Assembly: GCA_015852425.1 (NCBI GenBank)
Contig: JAAAIG010000169.1
Coordinates: forward strand, 1-49,713
DNA length: 49,713 nucleotides
Direction of reading: 5' to 3'
Source: Gryganskiella cystojenkinii
Taxonomy: Eukaryota > Mortierellomycota > Mortierellomycetes > Mortierellales > Mortierellaceae
The position numbers were made by a program, and so were the translations under genes. The notes under the pieces are model-generated. The model worked only from the letters and a program-made list of their open reading frames with translations, did no database searches and was not told where the DNA came from. Each line of letters opens with the position of its first letter. The first letter of the stretch is position 1. Below, in pieces: positions 10,331 to 22,107 of this stretch.

Positions 10331-13300
10331 CCGCACCTTGGCAGAAGCAGTCAAGATCCAAATATTGTCCGTCAGATGTATAGAAACGAACTGAGCTCAT
10401 TGACGTTTAATTCCAAACCCATCATCACCAGCCTGACCATCGCCGCCGGCGATAATGCTGCCATTTCCAATGTCATTGTTCAGTCCATCGAGGAGAGATT
10501 GAGAACCGTATGTTGGATCCACACATTCTCTCTCTGGAAGTGAATTAGCTTGAAACATGATTACTCATTAACCCACTCTTCTCTTTCCTATCCTAAAATA
10601 GGCTCCTCCAAGTCAAAAGCTACCAACTCTCTACTTGATCGACTCTATAATCAAGAACGTGGGCGAGCCTTACTTGAATCTGTTTGGACGTTCGATCGTG
10701 AGCCTCTTCTTGGACACATATGCAGTCGTGGATGGTCCCACCCGGTCTAGTTTTGAAAAGGTCTTGGGGACTTGGCCCCAATGGAACTCACAGCTCTTTA
10801 CTCGGGATGCCATCAGCAGGATGCAACATGGTGTCCACTCCATTCGCCAGCAACACTCATCGTCTCGATCATACCAGCCTCCAGATTACAATACGGTAAG
10901 ATTTCTCTACAGGAGTGTCATGGATGAATGTTTTCTGCTCTCTCGTGGTAGCTCTAGATTAGACCTTTTTGCTTTTTTTGTCTTTCTTTTTGTTTGCGAT
11001 GCAGCCTTGTTACTTTTTTTTCAAAAAAATACCCTCCCTCCATTGGCATCTGCTCCCTTTGTTTCATTTTGGCCATGACTGGGCTGAGGAGTGTTTTTTT
11101 TCTCGGAGATGACGATCAGGACTTGGACCTGGATCTGGCAGGTTTTTTGTCGGAGGATGAGCCATGGACAACTTGGTTTCGAGGGGCGCAAGATTGTGGC
11201 ACTCTTATTTTTGGCTGTAAATCGGTCCATGAAAGAAAAAAGTCTGCCCAAGCTGTCTAGGTCATCGTCACTACTTTGTGGAGAAAGCCTATGATCGCCC
11301 TGCCGCAAAGACATCCTACAGGACGTTATTGTGGATTTTTTTTTCCTTTTGTCATACTTGACACGAAGACACCAGAAGAACGGGCCGGGAATCCACAAAC
11401 GATCAGGACGAGCAATTCACTGCTCATTATCGACCATGTTTTCACAATCTCATCGCTCGATGATAACTGGATCGGGATGTTTAGTAGCCCCAACAACGCA
11501 GCTAGAAACACACTATCCGGATAGAGCTTACTTTGTGTTCTCATCAAACTGATGGCGATTTTCCTGAAGACCCTTCAACTTTTATGACTTTTATACTTCG
11601 ACTTTGATTCTGACCACGAATGATTTCTCTGTCTTTTTTTTTTTTTTTTTGTTTACTCTTGATCCCCTTGACCCTGTGTGCTTGTGGCCCTGTATATCTT
11701 TGATTGATCACTATTCTCGCCCTATATAGAATCGATCTATGCCACCCGCACCTATTGTTCCAAGTGGCGACAACAGTCTTTTGAAGGACATTCAACTCCT
11801 GTTAATGCAGAAGCAACAGTCCATGGTTGTAAACCCAGGCGACCAAGGAAGTGCTAAGCAAATCGCCATTCTCCATCAGGTAAATGAACTGTTCAAGGCC
11901 GATTTGTATGATCGACTGTCAATATATGTTAAAGCGGAGAAGAACAAAACAAACACCAAAAAAAAAGAAAAAAAAAAAAGTACCAAACAGTCTGTCCCAT
12001 TGCCGTACTGCGATAAAAGTTGACCTAAAAACATGAACATAAAAGACGTCTGGGGATATCAGCTACGGATGGTGTCAGGGCCCAAAGCTGATGCTGAATG
12101 ATTGATCATTCACAATCCATTCAATAGCAGCGAATGAACCATTGTCATTCCTGGACGGATCACTCATTTCCTATTTTTTAATTTGATCCGCACTCTTATT
12201 TTAAACCGCAAAATAGCTCGAATCGATCGTCAAGACGACCGCGCTCACGCCCGAGCATGCCAATATGATCCGCCAACAGCTAGCCCAGCTGCTTGTCCCT
12301 GTACCCACGCCAATGTCCGCACCGGTTTCTGCCCCTGCCTCAGTTCCTCCTTTCTTCCCCGCAGGCATCCCTCCTATGCCTATGCCAGCACTCTCTGGTG
12401 CGCCGACGTCTCTTCCACCACCTCCAATGTCTATGCCCGGTCACCCACCCTTCGGTCTTCCCCCTCCAGGAATGTTTCCAGGACATCCCTTCCCTGGTGC
12501 ACCCAACGGGTCATTACCTCCGCCACCTGGACCAGCTCCTGCACCAGTAAAACCAGCAGCAGCGCCAGCGCCCGTGGCCAGCGATCTCTTCGCAAGCTTA
12601 ATGCAATCGGGACTTATCGGACCCAATGGAACTCTTTCAAACCAGCTCTTGCAGAATGCGGCCAGCATGCATCGTGCATCACCCTCTCCCGTTTTGTCAG
12701 CCGCACCAACTCCGCCTATGCCCAACGCCTCGATCCCTCCAATGCCTGCCCCTCAACAACAACAAAAACAGCCTCTCGGTAGTCTAGAACAAGATCTCAG
12801 TGTAATGTCGTTGGGTCTCATCGAGTTTACGAGTCAGGATATTCAAAAGCGTCGTCAACCAGCCGCATTACAGGTCATGTTCGGTGCTCCTCCTCTTCAA
12901 TGTAACCAGTGCGGATACCGATGCCCCAAATCTGAGGATGCTCAAAAGAAGATGGACGCTCATTTGGACTGGCATTTCCGACAGAATCGTCGTCTGAAGG
13001 ATAAGGCCAAGAAATCTCATTCTCGGTCTTGGCTTGTCGGAGAGGAAGACTGGATTCATTCTCGGGAGGGCGATCTCAGTCAGAGTCAACAACCAGTGTT
13101 TTTCGATATGGGTGCTGGTGTAAACAAGACAAGCAAAGATGAGTTGGCTCTCCAGGAGGAGATGAACGCGCTCAGGGAAGCGATTGTCTCAGAGGCGGAC
13201 CTGGTTCATTCACTGTGTGAGAATGGTGTTATGACGTCTAGTGCGGCACAGACAGCGATCGCAAAAGGTTGTTCGATTTGTATGGAAAAGTTTATCAAGG

Positions 13301-13933
13301 TCTGGAACGATGCCGACGAAGAATGGTCGTACAAAAATGCCATGGTCGTGGACAATGTGGTAAGTTGACAGGCCGCAGTCCTAGACATAAACTGTAAAAA
13401 ATTAGACTCAAAAAGTATGTTTTCCTAATCACCGTCCCTTTATCTGCCCGTAGATCTATCATTCAACCTGCCATGCTGACCTTGTCCGCTCCAATGCCCG
13501 CAAGGCTGCGTTGGCCGAAGCTGCGTCTGCGAACGGAACCTCAGCGGACTCTCCCAAAGACTCGCCCATGCCACTAACAAGCCCCTCACCGCCGACTTCT
13601 TCGACTGCTGCATTATCACTTGAACACAAGCTGGATATCAAAGAAGAACAGGACGACAAGAAACAAGCCCTCAACGGAGTCATGGAAGACCAAGATATGA
13701 AAGAAGTGGCGCCATCTTTGAAACGGAAGGTAATTATTTGTTTCAATCTTGTAATCTTTGATAATGATAATCATCGTTGATTTCCGAAATATCACACATT
13801 AGCACTTAAAAAAATACAACATTGAATTAATGATTCCTTTTTTGCTTTGGCTGCTCTCCCCCCATAGCTTGAAGAAGACCAAGAAGATCAGGATCAATTA
13901 GCAGCAAAAAAGACGATTCTCACTTCTGAATAA
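10247..13933 (+). CDS. PCF11: Pcf11, pre-mRNA cleavage complex / termination factor (six exons)
   Basis: Exons: 10247-10507, 10602-10895, 11730-11879, 12217-13359, 13454-13729, 13868-13933, giving 729 aa. After a poly-Q leader comes a CTD-interacting domain (about residues 40-180) with RNELSSLTFNSKPIITSLT, LYLIDSIIKNVGEPYL and LFGRSIVSLFLDTY. A proline-rich linker full of PPPM-type motifs follows. The C-terminal half carries two zinc fingers flanking a basic/aromatic block (HSRSWLVGEEDWIHS). The first begins at C464-x2-C467; the second is C587-x2-C590 with H619-x2-C622 across an intron. This is the Pcf11 layout. The protein bridges Ser2-phosphorylated RNA polymerase II CTD and the 3'-end cleavage machinery (CFIA, Clp1) and promotes termination. 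Intron 2 is unusually long (834 nt). The gene converges on RPD3 with 266 bp between the stops. Confidence 0.93.
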
Positions 13934-14199
13934 TATACAACTCTGCTTCTATGTTCAGCGTCCTTGATGTGTTGTCTTGTGTTACTTGTTTTTACTTTCA
14001 TAGTTATGTTCTACTTGCCAGATTAAAAAGATGACAAAAAATGAAAATACTACCTTTTCTCGTTTATGTTTGAGTGCCAAAACATGGCCATGCTGAGCTT
14101 CATTGGTTTGCTTTGTAGAATGTTTTTTTATTCTCGCGACATGGTTTGGAAGATTATCTTTGCTACTTTTTGTTGGTGGAAACAGTGTTTAAACAGCCC

Positions 14200-16775
14200 T
14201 CAAGGTGCATCAGTCATCTCCGTATCATGTTGTGGTTGTTGTTGTGTGCTATCAGTTGCCGGCACCTGTGCCAAAGAATGAGTACTTGATGATGCGGATG
14301 AGACAGGCGGTGAGGCAGGCTTAGCAGCGTCCATGACGACATCTCCATCCTTCTCCACTGTCACTTTTGGTAAACCTGCTCCTGCTACGGGAGTTGGTGA
14401 AGTCGCCGTTGCTGCTGCTGGTGTTGTCGTCTTGGATGTTCCATTACTACCACCATTGTTTTTGCTATGATCCAACCTAGTTGCAGCCGCAGGTAAAATG
14501 TCGACGGTACCACGAGCTCGAGTCGTACGCGTTGTGGATGAAGAAGCTGCCGAGTTTGCTTTGGAGACTCGTCCGTGACGGAGCGAGGCAGCGTATCGAA
14601 TTCCGTTCTGAGCATTGTTTTCTTCATCCTCTGAATCCTCAAACTCGTTCTCGGGTACGACCTTCTTGTCCCACAGTCTCTCTACATAATCATAAAACAG
14701 TCAGTACGTTATCAAAAAACGTTCCACACAAAACGGAAATATGCCATGAGATGAGTCATGGAAAACATAGCTTTTTTCACTTACGTGGAACTCGCTTTTC
14801 AGGATCGTCTTGATCCTCGTCCTCTGAAAGATCCAAATCTCTTGGGACTGGCTGCATCTGAACCGAGGGTGCGCCTTGAGATCTCGCCAGGTTCTCAAAG
14901 ACCTGTTGTTTAATCTTTTCCAAGTATTCGATCGAGTTGGCATTGTCCATATTACTCGGCTTTACATCCAGTTTGTAATCGGGTCCGAAATATTCGTAAT
15001 AGTCATTAAAGGGCATATCCGGTCCGACTTCCTGACCAACCGCGACACCGGTCTCGTAACACCAAGCACGGGCGACATTACGCATGGTATAACCTCCGCC
15101 TCCAAGAATCAGCAAAGGCAAGTTCAACTTTTTGACGAATGCGACACAGTTTGCGTGACCTAGATATATGATGAACAGGTTAAAGGTTAGGAGAAACATT
15201 TTTAGATACCCCCCAGAAGAAAACATGAATAGCCCAGTCGCCTATGCATCACCTTTCATGGACAAGTTGAAGCATCCGAGCTTATCGCCACTCAGGGAAT
15301 CAGCCCCACACTGTAATACAATGGCGCCGGGCTTGTACCAATCCACAACATGCTGGATGACGGGTTCGAAAATGCTCTTGTACGTCGTATCATCGATACC
15401 ATCCCGCAACGGAAAATTGACTGAATAATATTTCCCTGGTCCCGCTCCCACGTCCTATAAACAGATTTAAAAAAAAATGCGAGAAAAAGTTAAAAACCAG
15501 GCCGACTCATTTTTGTTCAATTATGCAAAGGCGCGCCTATGAGAATAACATGGATCGCCTAGCTTACTCTGACTTCTCCTGTACCAGGAAAGTACTCTCC
15601 ATGCTTGTGAAAACTGACAGTCATGACACGATCGGTCGTATAGAACGCTTCCTCGACTCCGTCACCATGATGGATATCGATATCGATGTAGAGGACACGA
15701 GGGTGGTATCGAAGCAATTCCAGGATCGAAAGGACGATATCGTTCACATAACAGAATCCACTGGCCTCGGTCTTTTTCGCGTGATGCAATCCTCCTGCCC
15801 AGTTGACGGCGATATCACACGATCCATTGTTCAATCTCGCGGCGCCCTCTATTTTGGATGGAAAAAAAAAAGTAGAAAAGCAAAACTCGCCGAGGGTCAA
15901 TGTCATGCTTTTCCAAGAGTCATATCATCACTAGGTTTTCATCGAGATATTTATGATCCGTGGGAAATGATATAAATTACCCATGGATCCTCCAGCAGAG
16001 AGTTGGCAGTATTCAAAGAGTCCTTCGAAGATGGGACAATCGTCTCCTACGTTGACTGTTGAAACAAACGAAAAAAATACGGTAAGTTGTCAGCCGAGTC
16101 GAATGTATCGCATAGGACACCCATAGTTCAAGAAGAAACTCTTTTCTCGCTCTTACATTTGACCTGCTCCTTTGCATAGGTCTCCATGTTATCAGGCGAG
16201 ACTCTGGACAAGAAATCGATATATTCGTCCGTGTGAAAAGCCGTCATCTCCTTTTTGCTTCCAGGTTTTGCTCTCTACAAAGAATAAAATACACAATTGA
16301 ACATTGGACGATCGTTAGTAGCTGTCCGATCTTATCCAGGCCTTTCTACAAACGCACTCGTATAAGTAATAGGGGGAGAATGATGGTCTAAAGCAAGAAA
16401 ACTCACGTAGATCTCCATCTTGTTGTAAAGACCATAGTTCATGACGAGACTGTGACACATGCGAATACGGTGAGGCTTCATTGGGTGTCCAGGTCCGTAA
16501 TGATAATTTCCAATGTTTTGATCATAAAAGTAGGCGACCTTCTTCCTGGGTTCGGAAGTGAGCTGCCCTGGGACTTGCAGAGTTGTTGATCCCGAACGCT
16601 ATTTCGGTTTGCGTGCACCACAAAAAAAGAGAGTAGGGTCAGATGGGCATGATCTCAGATACCGTGTGAGCAAAGCAGAGTGCGCTCTCTTCCCCACAGA
16701 GTCCTAGTCAGAATAGACAAAAGACCTTTATGTCTTGCTTCTTCTTTTTACCTCGGACTCATCCTGTCGTGCCAT
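14200..16775 (-). CDS. RPD3: Class I histone deacetylase Rpd3/HDAC1-2 (eight exons)
   Basis: Exons (minus): 16775-16752, 16598-16407, 16274-16157, 16055-15981, 15848-15568, 15454-15253, 15159-14785, 14681-14200, totalling 1749 nt (582 aa). The deacetylase domain spans about residues 26-395. H158/H159 and D192/D194/H196 correspond to human HDAC1 H140/H141 and D174/D176/H178, an offset of 18. [27 protein letters not shown] and [20 protein letters not shown] are all intact, so the enzyme should be active on acetyl-lysine in Rpd3/Sin3-type corepressor complexes. The C-terminal ~190 residues are acidic, then S/T/A/Q-rich, ending DTEMTDAP, and are not catalytic. The first coding exon is only 24 nt, encoding MARQDESE. 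Confidence 0.97.
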
Positions 16776-17757
16776 TGTATATCCAAAGGTAGGAGTCAAG
16801 ACCTGATTGCGATCAGTTGTCAAATGCCTTGCTTTTTGTGATGATGAGGGTGGACCTTTTCGTCTTTAAATATCCACGTAGACGAGAAATAAGTCGCTCT
16901 GAGAGACAAGGCTGACCGGTACGGATGTCCTGAGATGAGTGGGTGTAGGTAACGAAAAGTGAAGAAGAAAAAAGACAAGGTGCAAGAAGACACGCATTGC
17001 GAACAAAGCATGCAAGCGAGGGAGGAGGAAGGGAGGGTGAGTATGACTGCTGGAACTATTCACGATCGCGAATACTGCGCTAATCACCCGATTTAGTGGC
17101 GTCAATTTTTTTTAAACACTTCCCCCCCCCCTCAAGCGGTGTTTTCTAGCACTTTCAGACACTGACATGAATTGCACATGAAATATGGATTTGAGCCGTG
17201 CACTGCAACTCCAAACTCCCTAATTCTTGTCTTTCCTTGACTCTCTGTCTCCCAGGCTGTCCCCCCAACCCCCTATTGTTCAGTACCTTTTTAAGCCTCT
17301 GTTTTCTTGTGATGAGTAGAAATGAGAAGACAGCAGAGTCAGTAACGAGAAGAAAAGAAAAAAAAAGGGAAAAGGTCTAGGCTGAAATGACTGCTATGCA
17401 TTTCTGATGATCGGTCAATGGATCTACTGTGGAGAGCTGTCCTTGGAAGGAAGATTGATCCAAGAATGTTTCGGATCAAGGCACAGAAGAGAGGGGGACA
17501 AGAAAAAAGGAGAATCAAAAACAAAAGTAATTACGAAAAACAAACCTGGCCAGCATACATGACAACAATAGCCCTCTCCTATTTTCCCGATACAAGTGAT
17601 AGCTTGGCACCCTCAAACAATTAATGTTGAGTGAACGGCCTCTCTTTTTAACGTCATGATTTTGATCAACCAGACCAACCAAAAAAGAATATGCAGTGAG
17701 AACTAACTAAGCCAACGGGAAAGGAGAATTGACGGGAAAGAAACCATGCAAAAGCCT

Positions 17758-17817
17758 GGCGATTCAAAAGGCGATTCAAAAGGCGATCCTAAGGACGATC
17801 CTAAAGGCGATCACAAT
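17758..17817 (+). repeat. 12-bp minisatellite, five units
   Basis: Five tandem 12-bp units of the form GGCGATYCNAAA, two of them identical, followed within 20 bp by a 22-base A run. Read in frame they would encode GDSK/GDPK tetrapeptides from an ATG at 17746. The downstream frame is poly-K from the A tract, so coding is doubtful. Confidence 0.75.
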
Positions 17818-18047
17818 CGGGGGGTAGTCAAACTCAAAAAAAAAAAAAAAAAAAAAACGGTATCAAGCGAGATTCCTCCAAAGCTCAGGAGTCTTTACTT
17901 CACTTTACCGCGCTCCCTTTCTTTTTGCTTATTTGTTTGTTGTTTGTTTGTTTGTTTGCTAGATTGAGTGCAGTGGACTTGACGACGGGAACGTGCACTC
18001 TTTGTCACCAAAAGAGGAAAGATATTCGAGCAAAATAATGAATGCAA

Positions 18048-18053
18048 TTTATT
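18048..18053 (-). terminator. Candidate poly(A) signal of the C2H2 gene
   Basis: An AATAAA hexamer on the minus strand lies about 130 nt beyond the stop codon of the zinc-finger gene. Confidence 0.4.
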
Positions 18054-18183
18054 AATGGTACAGTAGTTGTTGTAGGTACATGAAGTTTGTTTGTAAAGGG
18101 TTGTTTGTTCCATACCATCCTCGAAAAGAAAAAATAAAAATAAAGGAGACTAGTATCCTTTTTAGATATACCTGCCAGCGAGT

Positions 18184-20485
18184 CTAGTTGGAAGTGTGCC
18201 CAAGATATCCCGGAGCATCCATAGGAAGGCTACTCTGGATCTCAAGAGGACCCGAGGTAGGCGAGAAGAGCATATTATTGCTGGCACCGCTGATCACTGC
18301 CGCCATGGTGTTAAACATGGAAGGGGCAGTGGTCATGACCGGACGCGAGGCCAAATCCGAGGACTGAGTAAGACCTGCTGCATAAGTCGCAGCAGTGGCC
18401 ATGGGCATTGCTCCGTCAAAATCTGAAAAGCGTGAGGGATCGGTCTGGTAGGTGACGGTGGAAGGACGACGCAGCAGTTGCTCATGTGGGCTCCAGATTG
18501 GTTGTTGGTGTAGAGGGTGGTACCGGTTCGAGGATCCATAGTGAGATGAAGTTTGAGGGCCGTGACTTTGATTATACGACACGGCGGGGACGGTGGTCAG
18601 CCCATCTTGGGATCGGCGCGTCAAGGGTGGTGGGACCGCCATCAACTGGGCGTACTCTTGTGGGGAAAGAACTGCTGGGGTAGAGGCACTCCTCTTCTTG
18701 GCCGCTGCGGCTGAAGCTGATGCTGCTGAGACCGATGAGCTGGTAGCGGAAGAGGCAGAAGAGGCAGAAGAGGCACTAGAGGAAGCATTGGAAGAAGAAG
18801 AGGAAGACGGCTTGACATGACCTGTAGAGGAGGTCGAATCCAAGGTTCTTGATTTACGTTTCCGGACCTTGTTCACATCATGAGTCCGGATATGCTCCTT
18901 GAGGACATCGGACCGAGAGAAACATTTACCACACAATGCATGTGGGCACACAAAAGGCTTTTCCCCTCCATGGGACCGAATATGTCTGGCCAAATGAGCA
19001 GACCGAGTAAACGTCTTGTGGCAATCAGGCCAAACACAGAAATGAGTCTTTTTGGCCGCAGTACTGGGCTTGTGATGCGCCGGGTTGGAGAGACCAGGGG
19101 AGTGACCGTTGGGAGACGATGAGAGGTGCATCGGTGGCGAGGGCATCCTAGAAGTATTGGAGGTTCTTGGCGTTGTGGTTGAGGATGATGAGGAAGAGAA
19201 AGTCGGGCTTTGACCTATGGTATACAGAGAATACAGAAAATAGTATAATAAAAATAAAAAGAGAGAAGGTTGAGGGGGAGAGAGGGGGGAGGACAAGTAA
19301 CAGGTTAAAAGGAAAGCGAATATAAAGAGAAAACGAAAAGAGAAAGAGAATGTGGAAAAGGCGTTAGAATTTGGACAAGCGAGAAGCCGAATGGCCATTT
19401 TTAGGACACTTTTTTGTTTGATTGAAGCATAAAAAGAAGGCAAAGAGACAGGGTGAGGGAAATAACCCTAGGTTTTGAACCTTACCATCATCGTATGAGT
19501 AGTTGGACTGCATCGAGAGGCGATGAGAGACTTGGAGATCATGGTGGTTGTTGGTGTTGGAGTTGAGGTTGTACGACATCGGGATAGCCGAAAAGGAAGC
19601 CCTCGTGTCTGTGTTCAGGTCCATCATGGCACCGCCGCTGGTACCACTGCTCATATCAATACTGCCGTGATTGTCGCGGCTCATGATATTCGAGTTTACG
19701 TACTGAGACTGAGTCGAAGAAGAAGAGAGTGAGGGACCAGAAGAGACAGAGGATATTGGGAGCGGAGTTGAGGTCATCAGCACAGACTGATCGGCCTGAA
19801 CGGAGGAGGAAATGATATTTGAACCGAGGAAGGATTCGTGAGTGTTGTTGTTGTGACTCTGAGTTGCGCCCTGTGGAAGATACAACGAGGATTGCTGAAG
19901 TTGGTCCGCATAACCTGCTGGAGGAGGAGCGGAGGGAAAGGGTGTTGTCATGAGCAACAGTTGCTCTGGTGGTATTTGTTGTTGTTGTTGATAATGTTCT
20001 TGCTGTCGATGATGGTGCGAATGTTGAAGCCAAAGGTCCTGAGGAGGGGTTGAAGACAGGGGTGACATTTGCATGGGTTGCTGAGTAAACGCCCCTGCGG
20101 TTTGATCCCCCCAGTATGAAAAAGGAACGTTATTCGACGAAGGATGGACGAAATTTGGTTGACGCTGGTGTTGTTGGTGCTGCTGTTGATGCTGTTGCTG
20201 TTGCTGGTGGTGGTGATGATGGTGATGCTTGGTCATAGTATTGTTGTCTGTGCTTTGATAAAGACTAAGAAGATCAGGGCGTTGTTGACGAAAATGGTCC
20301 CGGGTCGGTGTAGGAGGGGAAATTGGCCCAGGAGATCTTGGCGATGAGGGAGAAGAAGCAGATGAAGAGGACAGGCAGTCGGTAACAAGTGAAGAAGGAG
20401 AAGTTGAAGTCGCAGTCGTTGTCGTGAGCAGCTGGTCCAAGGATGATCCGAGGATGAGATTGTCCAAGTTGAGCTGGGCGGACAT
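18184..20485 (-). CDS. C2H2 zinc-finger transcription factor with two fingers (two exons)
   Basis: Exons (minus): 20485-19486 and 19214-18184, joined G|GT, totalling 2031 nt (676 aa). The N-terminal half is S/T/P-rich with H7 and Q5 runs and the acidic/hydrophobic opening LNLDNLILGSSLDQLL, a plausible activation segment. Two adjacent fingers lie at residues 393-415 (C-x4-C-x12-H-x3-H, helix RSAHLAR) and 423-445 (C-x4-C-x12-H-x3-H, helix RSDVLKE), joined by HGGEKPF, and followed by the basic stretch VRKRKSR, a likely nuclear signal. By the usual recognition rules (R at -1, H at 3, R at 6) finger 1 should prefer GGG and finger 2 a 3' G, suggesting a G-rich core. This is inference. The C-terminal third is S/A-rich. 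I cannot name an orthologue. Confidence 0.85.
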
Positions 20486-22107
20486 TGAGCGGGTTCAAAA
20501 AATAATAAAATAGAAGGAGCAGATCTCTGTTTGATAGCTGGGATGAAGAACAGAGAAAAGAACAGGAAAAAAAGATAAAAAAAGAGGAAGGAAAAAAAGT
20601 CGCGGGCTTTAATCAAATCCCTTTCGGCGATTGACGACCACCAAAAAAAAAAGGTGAAAAATAAAATATAAAAAAATGAGGGTTTAGAACGACTGAAAGA
20701 AGAAATAACAAAGACGTGCTCAGGAGACAGGGAAAGAAAAGAAAAGGAAAGAGCTGAACAGAGGGTCAAAGTTGGGATTTGCGAGGAGAGAGAAGGAAGA
20801 ACAGTGCAGTGGGACGAAAAAGAAAGAAAGGAAAACAGAATGAGGGCAAAGGGGGGGTGTTGGTGGGATGCCCAGAAGGAGTGCAGAGAAGGAGAGGGAG
20901 GAAGGGAAGGAAAGAGTGAGATGAGAGATGTGCTTGTTCAAGGAGTGCAGTCGAGGTTGACGAGGAAGAGAGAAATTTGTAAATGTAAGCGAAGGGCGAT
21001 GGATGGTGGGATTGTCAGCGTGTCTATGGTGCTGTTGTGTTGTTGTTTGTTGTATCTAGGAATTGTAATAAGCTTTTTGGAAAATGAGAAGGGGTGAAAG
21101 AGAACAGACAGGGACAAAGAAGACAGAAAAAAATAAGAAAAGAAAAGAAAAAGAGGAGAGGGAAAGGGGGAGAAAGGATGCGCATACTTATGGTTTTTTT
21201 GATTCCCCTTGAACACAAAGAAATGAAGGAACCATCGAATGATCATTCACTTTCGAGTCTTCCACACAGACCGGCAAGGAGACACAACTGAGTCCTTGGT
21301 ATATCACTCATCCGTTTGGTCGGTTCGAGTCTTTGATTCAATTGAATCGTGTTTGTTATTCTGTCCCACAAAAAGAAAATTAATTCTCTTTATTCTTTTT
21401 TTTTTTGCTCAGTGCTTCCCCTCCCTGACCTTATTTTTTTCTTCCTGCTTTCTTTTCTACTTTTCATTCCCAAAATCGATAACCAATATTCCTGGGCAAT
21501 TGCAATTGCACAGAGATGGTACATGGTTATGCAGTTGGACAGTGGGGCAAACGGCGAGAACGATACTAGGTTATAGCTTTATCCCTCTCCCTCGCTTGGT
21601 CCAATTTTTTTTCTTGATTGAATTAAGGTGCCTGGTTTCTTACAATTATAGAATAAGCTGGTACCCATTATGAACAACCAGGCTACATAATGATCACAAG
21701 ACACAAATGACATACTTTGAGAGACACCTTCTGAGGAAAGAATAAATAAAGCGGGAGACAAGGACAAAAAATCCTCCGGCTCTTCTCAGCAGTCACTTAC
21801 CCTATTGGTCAGTACTTTAACAGATATTTCTTTCATCCCGACGGCATCCGAGCACGTCCTTTCGCCCAACGGCAGATCAACTAAAAAATCGCTCTAACCC
21901 GAGGGAATGGAAATACGACACTACATCTGCTAATTCGAATTTGCAGAAAGATGGCCCATTTTTGAGGATTGCTTTCTTTTTTCTTTATTTGGGAGGCAAT
22001 CCGAGTTGCTTTTCTCCTTGGTATCACCATTGAAGGTTATGAAGAAAGGTCGTACAACAAAGTGTTATGGGACATCAGACATTCTGTAGAACAAAAGATG
22101 AGAGCAT
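20486..22107. other. Long upstream region of the C2H2 gene, polypurine-rich
   Basis: This 1.6-kb gap precedes the transcription-factor start. From about 20500 to 20930, and again at 21095-21180, the plus strand is almost all A and G, so the coding strand is polypyrimidine. Such CT tracts are common in fungal promoters and 5' leaders. Open frames here are compositional (K/R/E or F/S/L-rich) and I support no gene. Confidence 0.5.

Larger units (their letters stand above)
16776..18183. other. Intergenic region upstream of RPD3 with a small minisatellite and homopolymers
   Basis: This 1.4-kb gap lies between the RPD3 start and the stop of the C2H2 gene. No convincing gene was found. It has a C-rich run near 17121-17132, a 12-bp minisatellite (17758-17817), an A tract (17836-17857) and GTTT repeats (about 17930-17960). 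Short open frames here have low-complexity or basic compositions and lack recognisable domains. Confidence 0.5.

Noticed and set aside
10994..11260. 88-codon open frame in PCF11 intron 2
   Set aside because: It is out of phase with flanking exons, has no Pcf11-like motif and is not needed for protein continuity. Kept only as a reason to look at the long intron.
11880..12216. Possible intronic C/D-box snoRNA in PCF11 intron 3
   Set aside because: Scattered TGATG and CTGA words occur, but I could not place them with proper spacing, terminal stem or a guide sequence.
15523..15975. 150-codon plus-strand open frame
   Set aside because: It is antisense to RPD3 exon 5, which carries the catalytic residues, and has no domain of its own.
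17836..17857. A22 tract as a possible retroelement tail
   Set aside because: No AATAAA upstream, no element-like sequence and no target-site duplication seen.
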